A DNA stretch of 64,000 nucleotides from Pseudomonas azotoformans (GCF_001579805.1 NZ_CP014546.1:5518001-5582000); one strand, 5' to 3'; positions 12,382 through 20,795 are shown, counted from the stretch's first letter. The notes: generated from the sequence alone by a model not told the origin. Translations and numbers: made by a program.

Positions 12382-14500
12382 TCAGCGCCAGCTCCAGGAG
12401 ACGCCGGTGTAGATGCCACGGCCATCCGCCGGCGTCGAACGCGCGACATCCAGGCCTTTATCGTCATACCCCGGCGTGACGGTATTGGCGTAACGGCGGT
12501 TGGTGAGGTTGCGCAGATCGACCCAGGCTTGCCAATCCTGCTGGGGGGCGTCGTAGCCGAAGGTGGCGCCGAGTAGGGTGTAGGACGCGGCGTAGTAGGA
12601 GTTGGCGTAGTCCACCGCCACTTTTGATGAATGCTCGGTGTTGAGGCTGGTGTAGAAACCGGTCGGATGGCTGTAGCGCACTTGCGCCTGATAGTAGTGC
12701 TTGGGGATGCCCGGCAAGGTGTTGTCGCCGAAACGGTCGTCATCACGGTAATGGAAGTCACTGAAGGTGTAGGGCCTGGCGCAGGGTGAGCTGGCCGTTG
12801 CGGCCGCCCTCCCACAACGGGCTCAGCAGGCTCAACTCCACGCCCTGGTGAATCGTCGGGCTGGCATTGTTTTCGGCGACGATGGCGTTGCTGGTCGACG
12901 TCTGGGCCTGGGTTTCCACGGTGAGCAATTCGTGGCGCACTTCGGAGCGGTACAGCGCCAGGTCCCACTGGCCGAGCCATGCTTCACCACGTCCGCCGAT
13001 TTCCAGGGTGGTGGCGGTCTGGTTTTTCAGGCTCACGCCTTCACGCTGCAGGCCGGTGGCCGCTCCACTGTTTTTAGGAAAGTATTTGTTCGAACCCCAG
13101 ATCATCGACCACGCATGCGGCGGCTCGACCGAACGGCTCAGGTTGCCGTACACCTGTAGTTGCGGGGTGAAGTCATACCGCAGCCCAATGCGAGGGGCGT
13201 AGTCCCAGTCGTGCTGGCTGAGCGGCGCCTGCCCCTCAGGATAGGTAACTTGGGTTTCGCGACGGGTGTAGATCGCCGCCAGGCCGGTGGTCAGCCACAG
13301 GTCCGGAACCAGTTCGAGGTCGTTGCCGATATGCAGCACAGTATCGGAGCCCAGGTAGCTGTAGTCACGGGTCTTGGTGCCTGGCGCGTAGCCAGCGGTG
13401 TTGCCGGCCGGCGTGCGCACGTATTCCGAGGCACCGTTGTTGGGCATCGCCTGGGTGGTGCGCAGGCCGACGGTGGTTTTGCTGTCGTGGCCGAACAGCG
13501 TGTCCTGGCGGATGTAATTGAGGGTGCTGCTGATGTCGGTGTAGGCGACTTTCAGCCGGTTGGTGCCTTCGCGCAGGTCCATCGGGTAGTCGTGGTACGC
13601 CAGGCCAACTTCGACCCGGGAGCTGTCATCCAGTTGCAAGGTGGTTTTGTTGGCGATCCAGGTCGACCCCGGTTGCAGGCGCTTGGAATCGCGGGCGGCG
13701 TTGAGGCTGTTGGCCGCGCGTGGGTCGTGGCTGATCTGGCTGCGCGTGAGTTTGCCAGGGGTGTCGTTGGTGGTTTCGCGGTAGCGGAAGTAGAAGCGGG
13801 TTTCCAGGTCCGGGTTGAACCGGTAGCCGAAGTTCGCCGCCACGCCCTTGCCGGTGGCGGCGCTCTGCCGTTGGTAGCCGTCGGACTCGGAGTCGGTGAG
13901 GCCAATGTAGTAGTCGGCATCCCCGAGCACCTGGCCCGAGCTGATTTCGCGCTGGGCATAACCTTTGCTGCCGGCTTCATAGCGCAGTTGCAGCTTGGGC
14001 GCGTCGTAGCCGGTACGCGTCACGTAGTTGACGGCGCCGCCGAGGGCCAAGGCGCCCTGGTCAAAGCCGTTGGCGCCACGCAGCACCTCGACGCGGCTTT
14101 GCCACAACGGGTCTTTCAGCTCATAAGGTGTGCCGCCGGGGCCGGTCAGCGGCAGGCCGTCGAACATTTCGTACAGGCCGGAGGCATGGGAACCGGGGCT
14201 GCGGTTCAGGCCCGAACCACGAATCGAGAGTTTCACCCCTTCGTTGTTCGCCGCCTTGGCGTATACCCCGGCCTGGTACTTGAATACGTCTTCGTTGGTG
14301 CTCACCCGCCCCTGCTGCACGCTGTCCATGTCGATGTAATTGGTGCCGCCGGGCACGCTCTTGAGCTGCGCCTCGGCCACTTCCCCCGCACTGGCTTCGC
14401 TGCTGGTGACTTCGACCGGGGCCAATTGCAGGTCTTCGGCATGCACCAGTGAGCTTAACGTCAGGGCGGCAAACAGCAACGGAGGGTGGCGCAACAGCAT
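12382..14500 (-). pseudogene. TonB-dependent outer-membrane receptor, frameshifted
   Basis: Start MLLRHPPLLFAALTL with signal peptide ending 'SLVHA', then a plug domain ('SIRGSGLNRSPGSHASG', 'VEVLRGANGFDQGALALGGAVNYVT') and a long beta-barrel. The frame stops early at 12758, but the missing last about 125 residues continue in another frame to 12382 ('DLRNLTNRRYANTV', ending in WSWR). One surplus C in the CCC run at 12772-12774 accounts for the break: dropping it restores 'RQAYTFSDFHYRDDDRFG' and a protein of about 705 residues. No N-terminal STN signalling domain is present. This is either a sequencing error or a recently broken gene. Substrate unknown. Confidence 0.85.
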
Positions 14501-14585
14501 CGGGCAGGTCCTTGGAATTCGGGGGGCACGTGGTGGGAAGGCTGGGACGCCCGCCAGGTCACTCCTTATTAACGGACCAGACCCT

Positions 14586-14603
14586 TCCGACAACAGTGTC
14601 GGA
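14586..14603. promoter_or_regulatory. Perfect inverted repeat upstream of the receptor gene
   Basis: TCCGACA-ACAG-TGTCGGA, seven-base arms, 86 bp upstream of the receptor start and about 120 bp upstream of the divergent small ORF. No T-run follows, so an operator is likelier than a terminator. The binding protein is unknown. It does not look like a Fur box. Confidence 0.4.
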
Positions 14604-14723
14604 TCGGGATTATTTGCTAAGTCCGAAATCGAATTACCACATGCAAACTCAGTATTTAAAGAAATAACCGCCACGCATTACTGTGGAGTCACTGAGTCAC
14701 CCACGCACCCCGAGATCGCCCCC

Positions 14724-14882
14724 ATGCAAGTATCCGCCACCGTCATCGACTTCACTCTCCACCGTAAACGCCGCCAAGCGCGTGCAGCGGCCGAGTTGAT
14801 GTGGGCGATGTACGCAGCGCGTGCCGGCCTGGCGGTGTTTGCCGCTCAAGCCGCCTCGTCCAGCGATACCCGCCGGGCGTAA
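14724..14882 (+). CDS. Small hypothetical protein (52 aa)
   Basis: A 52-residue frame (MQVSATVIDFTLHRKRRQARAA start) with a basic patch followed by a hydrophobic alanine-rich helix ('ELMWAMYAARAGLAVFAAQAA'). It ends 5 bp before the XRE-cupin regulator gene, so the two are probably co-transcribed. Codon choice looks like the neighbours. No family is recognised; a small membrane-associated or amphipathic helix protein is possible. Confidence 0.5.
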   Translation: MQVSATVIDFTLHRKRRQARAAAELMWAMYAARAGLAVFAAQAASSSDTRRA

Positions 14883-14887
14883 GGCCG

Positions 14888-15514
14888 ATGAACTTCCTGC
14901 ACGTGATTCCCGAACCACCTGAACCGCTGCCCAAGCCCAGCACTGACGATGATGTGATCAGCCAGTGCGTCGCCCACAACCTGCAACGCCTGCGCAGTAA
15001 ACGCCATTTGTCCCTGGATGGATTGGCGCGCGCCTGTGGCGTGAGCAGGGCGATGCTGGCGCAGATCGAATCCGGGCGTAGCGTGCCGTCGATCAAGGTG
15101 CTGTGCAAAATTGCCAAGGGTCTGAAGGTGTCGGTGGCGGCGTTTCTGGAGGACCGAGCATTTGAGGGGGTGGAGGTGCTGCCGGCGCAACAGAGCAAGC
15201 GCCTGGTCAGTGCCGATGGTGCGTTTATCAGCCGAGCGTTGTTCCCCTACGATACGGCGCGCCAGTCAGAGTTCTACGAGATCCGCCTGCGGGCGCTGGG
15301 CGAGGAGATTTCCGAAGGCCACGGGCCCGGCATCCAGGAAAACCTGGTGGTGGCCCAAGGGGTGTTGGAGGTCAGCGTCAACGATGAGCGCTACCTCCTT
15401 TCTACCGGCGACTCGATCCTGTTCTACGCCGATCAGCCCCACCGCTACCGCAACCCGGCAGACAGCGAGGCGGTGGCCTTCCTGGTGATCACTTACCCAG
15501 AGCGCCTGGACTGA
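14888..15514 (+). CDS. XRE-family regulator with C-terminal cupin
   Basis: 208 residues starting at MNFLHVIPEPP. A helix-turn-helix of the Cro/CI type lies at about residues 28-80 ('LSLDGLARACGVSRAMLAQIESGRSVPSI'). A C-terminal cupin domain ('GIQENLVVAQGVLEVSV', 'LSTGDSILFYADQPHRYRNP') makes up the rest. Regulators of this build bind small ligands through the cupin and often control amino-acid, polyamine or sulfur metabolism genes. The longer in-frame upstream extension overlaps the 52-aa ORF and is not supported. Target unknown. Confidence 0.88.
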   Translation: MNFLHVIPEPPEPLPKPSTDDDVISQCVAHNLQRLRSKRHLSLDGLARACGVSRAMLAQIESGRSVPSIKVLCKIAKGLKVSVAAFLEDRAFEGVEVLPAQQSKRLVSADGAFISRALFPYDTARQSEFYEIRLRALGEEISEGHGPGIQENLVVAQGVLEVSVNDERYLLSTGDSILFYADQPHRYRNPADSEAVAFLVITYPERLD

Positions 15515-15519
15515 AATGC

Positions 15520-15550
15520 AAAACGCCCCGAATCATCGGGGCGTTTTTTA
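15520..15550. terminator. Bidirectional rho-independent terminator
   Basis: AACGCCCCG-AATCAT-CGGGGCGTT followed by a T-run on the plus strand, with A-richness on the other side so that it also works leftward. It closes both the XRE regulator and the convergent Met-rich gene. Confidence 0.85.
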
Positions 15551-15564
15551 GTGCGCCGGACCTA

Positions 15565-16063
15565 TCAGCAGGTGCAGCACATCATCGGCATGCCGTTGCA
15601 GCTCATCATCATCGGCATGGCGCAGTCGTTCATCATTTTGTTCATCAGCATGCAGCAGTTTTTCATCATGTCCATGCTCATGCCCGGCATTGGCATCATT
15701 TTGCACATCATGCTGTCACCCATCAGGGTGCATTCCATCACGCACTTCATCATCGGCATTGGCATGCCCATCATCGGCATCATGTTCATGCCTGTCATCA
15801 TGGCCATGGCATCGGCCCGACATGCACATCATCGACATGTTGGCGCACTGCATCATCATCGGCATGCCACAGTTCATCATCATCGCCATCATTTCGGCGT
15901 TGGTCTTGAACTGAGCCATGTCCATGCCGGCGGCCGGCTTCATGGTGCACATCATGGCATCCGCGGCCATTTCGCATTTCATGGTGGCCATCATCATCGG
16001 CATGCCCATCATCGGCATCATTGGCATGGCGGTGTTCATTGGCATCTGCATGGCATTCATCAT
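15565..16063 (-). CDS. Methionine/cysteine-rich tandem-repeat protein, split by a frameshift
   Basis: Two overlapping frames describe one protein. 16063 to about 15815 encodes 83 residues (34 Met, 5 Cys); a second frame down to 15565 encodes 80 residues (34 Met, 10 Cys). One surplus base in the GGCCC run at 15814-15818 separates them; removing it gives about 165 residues, some 40% Met. The halves align as a tandem duplication: each begins 'MMPMMGMP', then has 'MKC', 'MMC', a 'GM(D/S)MD/A' segment, 'AMPMMMSC' or 'GMPMMMQC', and ends 'MMC'. There is no signal peptide. A GGAG ribosome site precedes the start. Soft-metal (copper/silver) binding is suggested by Met/Cys content only. No known family recognised. 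Confidence 0.6.
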
Positions 16064-16409
16064 CTTCGAAACTCCGTAATCGACAGGAAATGAGCAAGTT
16101 CTGGCGCCGATTCTAAAGCCGGAGAACGGCGACGCAAGACGGCGGCAGAGCAGCAGGAATGGGTGTTTGAAGGGAAGCTTAGTTTAAGGAAACAGCTGCA
16201 ACGGTTGTAAAGGCGACGATTTCGACACTATTGCAACGTCAATGACTGCTGTATTTCTTCATTTGACGCTATGGATATTCGATAAAGGAATAGCGACCAA
16301 TCTTAAGGAAATAAACGTTCTAACGGATTGGGAAGAAGTAAAAAATCGACACCTCATGACCTGGGAAGCTAAAACCTAGCCTCCCGACAACGTCATCTAA
16401 ATCCAGCGT
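16064..16409. other. Intergenic stretch without a recognisable gene
   Basis: 346 bp, noticeably richer in A+T than its surroundings from about 16180 on. It holds the upstream region of the Met-rich gene and the 3' side of the small secreted-protein gene. No ORF with coding character, RNA gene or clear terminator was seen. Confidence 0.5.
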
Positions 16410-16706
16410 TTAGTTACACTGCACGCTGACATTACTCGCGCTGAACTGTGACCACCCACCTCGCGTAGAGTGAATCACTTGATTTTGGATTCCTGGGTGC
16501 GCGGTTGCCTGGGTGCTAACACTTTGACCTCCAGGGCTGTTTTCTGTAGTAAATCTGAAGCTGATATGACAAGTATGGGGCTTATCGTCGGTATTGGTCG
16601 CGAATACATCCAATCCGGACTGGTCCTGGCGAACCGCTGTAGAAAACTGCGCATGGGCCAAGGTTGAAAACAATACTGCAAGTGTGCCTATCAGTAATTT
16701 CTTCAT
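16410..16706 (-). CDS. Small secreted hypothetical protein
   Basis: 98 residues with a clear Sec signal peptide (MKKLLIGTLAVLFSTLAHA, cleavage before QF). The mature part of about 79 residues has two cysteines ('HTCHISF' and the penultimate residue of 'SVQCN') that could form a disulfide, and is rich in Ser, Thr, Gln and Asn. It should be exported to the periplasm or beyond. No domain is recognised. The gene lies alone in a lower-GC accessory patch. Confidence 0.65.
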   Translation of the reverse strand: MKKLLIGTLAVLFSTLAHAQFSTAVRQDQSGLDVFATNTDDKPHTCHISFRFTTENSPGGQSVSTQATAHPGIQNQVIHSTRGGWSQFSASNVSVQCN

Positions 16707-16812
16707 TGGAAACGTCTCCGTTCATTGATCGAAATACTGTGAAAGCCAAACTGCAGCACAGTACGTACAACTGTAGCTGGTTCGTAGACGCTGTCGCGCC
16801 CTCGCAAAATCC

Positions 16813-17082
16813 TCAACTATCGAAAATTTTCAGCGCCTGCATCAGTTCTTCCGCCTCTGATCCCGGAACAAACCGGAATCCATACATCTCATCAGTGCTG
16901 AGGATTTCTCCCAGTACCTCCAGCAATTGCGCCTCAGTCGGGGAATCACGCAGTAACTTGTGCGCGGGCAGTAGCAAATCGGACGAAACGCCTTGAACAC
17001 TCGCCACATCGATCACGGCAAACAGGATAAAGCGCAAACGAATTTCTCTTTCAGTAGGCCAAACCGTTTTTCGCTTACCCAT
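16813..17082 (-). CDS. Hypothetical protein (89 aa)
   Basis: 89 residues starting MGKRKTVWPTEREIRLRF, mostly helical in appearance, with an acidic C-terminal half ('EAQLLEVLGEILSTDEMYGF', 'EAEELMQALKIF'). No signal peptide or membrane segment. Codon usage is mixed and GC is lower than in core genes. No family recognised, and no operon partner within 100 bp. Confidence 0.5.
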   Translation of the reverse strand: MGKRKTVWPTEREIRLRFILFAVIDVASVQGVSSDLLLPAHKLLRDSPTEAQLLEVLGEILSTDEMYGFRFVPGSEAEELMQALKIFDS

Positions 17083-17216
17083 GGTAAAGGCCTCACATTT
17101 CAGAAAAATCCGAGGCTATTGATGACCGAGGGGTGTTTCAAGCATTGGGCGGCAAGATAGGCCAATTCCTACGTGGGAAAGGGAAACACCGCACCTTTAT
17201 GCTGACGCTGCGCTGT

Positions 17217-17966
17217 TTATTGCACCGGCAGGAAGTTCATCAGCAACAAACTCTGCGCATAGTTCAAACCGATACGGCGGTAGCGTTCATCGAGCATCTG
17301 GGTCAGCAGGTCTAGGCGCGCGACGATCTTGCCGAACTCCACCGCGAAACTAAGGTTGCTGCCCTCCTCCGAAATCTCGTTGGAAAACAGCAGCAGCACG
17401 CCATTCGCATCCTGGCGCTTGCTCAGCAGCCAGGTGGCCTTTTCGATATTACGCGCGGCATTGCTGACGAACTGCGGGTTGATCGAATCGGTGATATAGA
17501 ACTCGGTGCGTCCACCATGCGCGGTCACGATCATGCTGCCAATGGCATAGATGAAAGCGCCGACCCGGTCGCCCTTGAAGTCCGGCCCCAAGGAATAACT
17601 CAGCGCCGCCAGGTCACGACGATCGCCCAGTGCCGGCAGGGATCGACGTTGCTCGATGGCCTGGCGAATCTCCCGCGCTGCGGTCACCGCGTCCGGGTAC
17701 CCCGACTGCCGCCACTGGCTGGGATTACGCAGATAGAGCTTGTTCATCAGCAGATACAAGCTCTGCAGGTTGTCGCGCATGCCCAGCGTCGCCATGCGAT
17801 CGACACTGGTCTGGAAGAACTCATCGGGCTTGCCATTGCTGAACTGCTTGGCGATATCCCGGCCCTGTTGCTGGCTGCAACCGGCGGCACAGAGCATCAG
17901 CAAGGCTGCCAGCAGCAAAGGCTGGCGAATCCGTCGACGGTTGAAACAAGGAAACGTGCGATCCAT
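17217..17966 (-). CDS. Lipoprotein of unknown function
   Basis: 249 residues starting MDRTFPCFNRRR. A hydrophobic stretch 'PLLLAALLMLCAAGC' ends in a lipobox-like CAAGC, so the mature protein is probably lipid-anchored at Cys32. The rest is soluble and mostly helical ('YLLMNKLYLRNPSQW', 'NIEKATWLLSKRQDANGVLLLF'). The start at 17966 is chosen because the signal sequence begins there; 73 further upstream codons have no coding character. No named domain recognised. Confidence 0.75.
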   Translation of the reverse strand: MDRTFPCFNRRRIRQPLLLAALLMLCAAGCSQQQGRDIAKQFSNGKPDEFFQTSVDRMATLGMRDNLQSLYLLMNKLYLRNPSQWRQSGYPDAVTAAREIRQAIEQRRSLPALGDRRDLAALSYSLGPDFKGDRVGAFIYAIGSMIVTAHGGRTEFYITDSINPQFVSNAARNIEKATWLLSKRQDANGVLLLFSNEISEEGSNLSFAVEFGKIVARLDLLTQMLDERYRRIGLNYAQSLLLMNFLPVQ

Positions 17967-18445
17967 CGGCACCCGATCTGGCTCATCTGCCCACGCGGGG
18001 GATCGGCGGGGCTGGGACAAGGATAGAGCGGAGAAATCCAGAAAAGTGCAGTGGCCCCAGGCAGATAGTTGTAACCAGAGACCGCTGGGGCCGATGAATC
18101 CGCCCAAACGTGAAGAATTTTTTCCAGGCTCTATACTGATTGCAACAGTTGCGTGTGTTGTTGGCGATCCAGGGTGGAATCTCAACCTTTGAACGGCCTG
18201 GCGCGTTTGTCTACATCGCCCACGGCATACTCACCAGCAGCTGTACATGAGGGTGACGGCAATGAAACATCCAATTCGTGCACAAATGGTTGTTCAAGTG
18301 ATTTGCCTGCTTTCGGTGGCCCAGCTTTTTTGCTGAGCTGCGTTTCACGGCGTTAAAACCCAGCCGCCGTTGCGGCGGTGGAAGGTATTGCCAACGACAA
18401 CCCCGCCTCTGGCCCGACAAGTGATTGCCGGGCCAGACCGTGCAG
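17967..18445. other. Intergenic region with a possible tiny ORF and two hairpins
   Basis: 479 bp without a convincing gene. A 24-codon ORF at 18262-18336 (+), starting MKHPIRAQMV, has a GAGGG ribosome-site-like sequence and a hydrophobic C-terminal half; it could be a small membrane peptide but the evidence is thin. Two perfect hairpins follow: CCGCCG-TTG-CGGCGG at 18364-18378, and TCTGGCCCG/CGGGCCAGA at 18408-18437. Both are downstream of the leftward membrane-protein gene and may end its transcript. Confidence 0.4.
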
Positions 18446-18802
18446 CTACAACAAGACAGTGGCCAGCATGCCCAAGGCGCCCAGGCAAAACCCGATCAAT
18501 GCGCCTCGTCCGGGGAACTCCTGGAACAGCCCCCAGATCACGACCGGCTCCAGCAGCAATAACGAAGTCACGGAAACCACCGTGACCACCCAGATATCAC
18601 CCACCGCCCGATAACCCAGCCAATACGCCCCCAACAGACAAAGCCCCGCGAAACACATCACCACTACCGGCATGATGAAGGCTTGCCATGAGCCGTCGCC
18701 AGCCTGGGCCAGCCTGGCGGTAACGACCTCGCTGTAGATTGCACAAAACTCACCAACGATCATCAAGCCTAGAGCAGAAACTCCGAGTAATTCTTTGGAC
18801 AT
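18446..18802 (-). CDS. Small four-helix membrane protein (SMR/EamA-like)
   Basis: 118 residues with four hydrophobic segments (about 6-25, 40-63, 68-88 and 100-118). The size and spacing match small multidrug resistance or half-EamA transporters, which work as dimers. Phrases such as 'SLLLLEPVVIWGLFQEFPGRGALIGFCLGALGM' resemble the C-terminal EamA half. It has an AAGGAG ribosome site. Substrate unknown, and the family call is tentative. Confidence 0.65.
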   Translation of the reverse strand: MSKELLGVSALGLMIVGEFCAIYSEVVTARLAQAGDGSWQAFIMPVVVMCFAGLCLLGAYWLGYRAVGDIWVVTVVSVTSLLLLEPVVIWGLFQEFPGRGALIGFCLGALGMLATVLL

Positions 18803-18930
18803 ATCAAAAACTCCTTCGTATTCAACGCACTGTTTTTCAACGCCCAGCGGGCAATGCCGCAGCCGAGGGTTTCGTCGCAGAGATACGAAGCAGCCTTGAA
18901 CAGGCCTGAATTGCCGAAGTGCTTTTGCAT
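18769..18930 (-). CDS. Possible small ORF overlapping the membrane-protein gene (53 aa)
   Basis: Starting at the second ATG (18928-18930), 53 codons encode 'MQKHFGNSGLFKAASYLC' and onward, with an AAGGA ribosome site 7 nt upstream. It ends inside the membrane-protein gene (34-bp overlap in another frame), whose ribosome site lies within it, so translational coupling is conceivable. It is too short to judge coding bias; it could be a leader peptide or chance. The 190 bp further right hold only the cyclase promoter region. Confidence 0.3.
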   Translation of the reverse strand: MQKHFGNSGLFKAASYLCDETLGCGIARWALKNSALNTKEFLICPKNYSEFLL

Positions 18931-19123
18931 GCTCATGTCCTTATATAGGGGGTGAGTCTCGGCGCCTCGATAAGACGCTGGCTCCGATCATACGGTTGGC
19001 CGGCGGTTTTGAACACTCGGGGCACAATTGGCATGAGCGGCATTAAAAATTTGCAATCCCCCTAGCCGCCTTACGTGATGATCGGGCTATGATCGGCCAT
19101 CTGAACCGGACGCCCTATGCCCC

Positions 19124-19981
19124 ATGCCCGTTGACCTGCAAGCCCTTTATCCCAAACTGATCCACTTGATGCTGGATACGGTCTTCGTCGTCGACAGCGA
19201 TAACCAGATTGTCTTCGTAAGTGATGCCTGCGAGGCACTGCTCGGTTACCGCGCCCAAGAGCTCACCGGCACCCTGATCACCGACTACATGCACCCTGAA
19301 GACCTGGCGCGCACGCGTGCCTCCATTGTTCGGGTCATGAATGGCCAACCCCATGTCGACTTCCGCAATCGTTACCTGCGCAAGGACGGCAGCGTCGTGC
19401 ACATCCTGTGGGCGGCCTTCTGGTCCAAGGACGTCGGTGCGCGGATCGGTGTCGCACGGGACGTCACGGCGCTCACCCAGGCCGAGGAAGAACTACGCTT
19501 CCTTGCTCATCATGATCCACTGACGGCCCTTACCAATCGCTCGCTGTTCAATGATCGGCTGGACCAGGCCCTGCACGCTGCGCGGCGTCACAACCACACG
19601 CTTGCGTTGCTGTTTCTGGACATCAATGACTTCAAGGGCATCAATGATGTCCACGGCCATGCCATGGGCGATCGCGTACTGTGCGTGATTGCCCGACGAC
19701 TGGAGCGCTGCGTACGCGAAAGCGACCTGGTGGCGCGGATGGGCGGGGATGAATTCACGGTGCTGATCACGGACATCCAGTCGCAGGACGCAGTAGCCGG
19801 GAAAGTGGCGCAGATCCTGGCGGTCATGGCTGAGCCGTTGGGCGCTGAGTTTGGCGGGGTGAAGATGCCGTCCTGCAGCGTCGGCGTGGCGTTTTATCCG
19901 GGGGATGGAGAGGATGCGGATACGCTGTTGAGTCATGCGGATGGGGAGATGTATCGGGTGAAAAGGTTGCGCTGCAACTGA
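19124..19981 (+). CDS. PAS-GGDEF diguanylate cyclase
   Basis: 285 residues. A PAS sensory domain fills about residues 12-115 ('VFVVDSDNQIVFVSDACEALLGY', then the PAC-type 'RYLRKDGSVVHI'). The GGDEF domain (about 125-285) begins 'LRFLAHHDPLTALTNRSLFNDRL' and has an intact GGDEF active site at about 207-211. An inhibitory-site RxxD (RESD) lies exactly five residues upstream. It should be an active, product-inhibited c-di-GMP synthase. No membrane segments, so the input is cytoplasmic. It stands alone as a single-gene unit. Confidence 0.92.
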   Translation: MPVDLQALYPKLIHLMLDTVFVVDSDNQIVFVSDACEALLGYRAQELTGTLITDYMHPEDLARTRASIVRVMNGQPHVDFRNRYLRKDGSVVHILWAAFWSKDVGARIGVARDVTALTQAEEELRFLAHHDPLTALTNRSLFNDRLDQALHAARRHNHTLALLFLDINDFKGINDVHGHAMGDRVLCVIARRLERCVRESDLVARMGGDEFTVLITDIQSQDAVAGKVAQILAVMAEPLGAEFGGVKMPSCSVGVAFYPGDGEDADTLLSHADGEMYRVKRLRCN

Positions 19982-19993
19982 CCGACACCAAGC

Positions 19994-20020
19994 AAATGCC
20001 CCGACAGGTCAGGGCATTTT
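19994..20020 (+). terminator. Terminator-like hairpin after the cyclase gene
   Basis: AAATGCCC / GGGCATTT arms around a 10-base loop, ending in a short T-run, 13 bp after the stop codon. Confidence 0.6.
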
Positions 20021-20085
20021 CAATGCCTTACGCGACTCACCAGAGCTTCTTGGACCAAGAAGCACTCGCGGTGGGTCTGCCTGCA

Positions 20086-20562
20086 TTACTTGGCTTGGCG
20101 CAGCACAAGCTCAGACAGACGGGTCTTCACCCGGAAGCAGAATTCACGGATTTGAAATTGATAGGCGGGCATGACCATATAGTTCAAATCAGGACCCAAT
20201 GAGTCTTTGATTTCCATGTATTTAGCGGTCTTGGCAGCAATGGCTTGGTATTCCGCCTCGTATTTAACGTAGGACGGCTTGTTGTAAACCTTCAGAACAT
20301 CCAGCTCTTTACGGCATTGCTCGGCGCGAGTTGTTTCCGACTCTGGCTGAGCGGCCTCTGGAGAGGTATGGGCTGGAGCGTCAGCAACAGGGGCAGCCTC
20401 ATATCGCACGGTGTAATTGGCAGACGACGCAGGTGCGACTTCAGGTGGTACTTCATGGACGACGGCGGGGGGCGGAGTCACTTCAGTTTTTTCTGGAGTT
20501 TTCGTAGCGCATCCCGCGAGGGCAAGTCCTACCACTACAACGATGCCACACATTTTATCCAT
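20086..20562 (-). CDS. Lipoprotein of unknown function
   Basis: 158 residues starting MDKMCGIVVVVG with lipobox LALAGC at about residues 13-18, so it should be a lipoprotein. A Pro/Glu/Ala-rich linker ('PPPAVVHEVPPEVAP') leads to a C-terminal helical domain ('CRKELDVLKVYNKPSYVKYEAEYQAI', 'FCFRVKTRLSELVLR') with two cysteines. The start at 20562 is preferred over an upstream Met because the signal sequence begins there. No domain is recognised. The next gene on this strand is the muramidase, 312 bp upstream; they may or may not be related. Confidence 0.75.
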   Translation of the reverse strand: MDKMCGIVVVVGLALAGCATKTPEKTEVTPPPAVVHEVPPEVAPASSANYTVRYEAAPVADAPAHTSPEAAQPESETTRAEQCRKELDVLKVYNKPSYVKYEAEYQAIAAKTAKYMEIKDSLGPDLNYMVMPAYQFQIREFCFRVKTRLSELVLRQAK

Positions 20563-20795
20563 CGGTTTCACCAAGAAGTAATTATGGTTGGCTGAGTCGT
20601 TAGGTTCTGGGTAAAAGCAATAGCTCACTCAATGTTCGAGTGTAAATTTCTACCAGACTCAAGGCGCTCAGCCTCTCTTCCTTGAGCGCACAGACGGGTA
20701 ATAGTAGTAAAAAAACAAAGAGATGACGAGAAAAAGCTCGATCGCAGAGCAGATGATAGGGGCCATGCAAGACATGCATCCGCCAAGCCCTTCAA

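Noticed and set aside
12144..12980. 278-codon minus-strand frame across the receptor end and sigma factor
   Set aside because: Overlaps two recognised genes in another frame, and is proline/threonine-rich with no domain; shadow of the frameshift region.
13160..14452. 430-codon frame antisense to the TonB receptor
   Set aside because: No start signal or family pattern, and the receptor is clearly coded on the minus strand, despite its frameshift.
15560..16060. Dense CATCATCGGCAT-like repeats that look like a CRISPR or satellite
   Set aside because: The repeats are ATG/Met codons and Met-Pro-Met runs of the protein on the minus strand; no regular spacer pattern.
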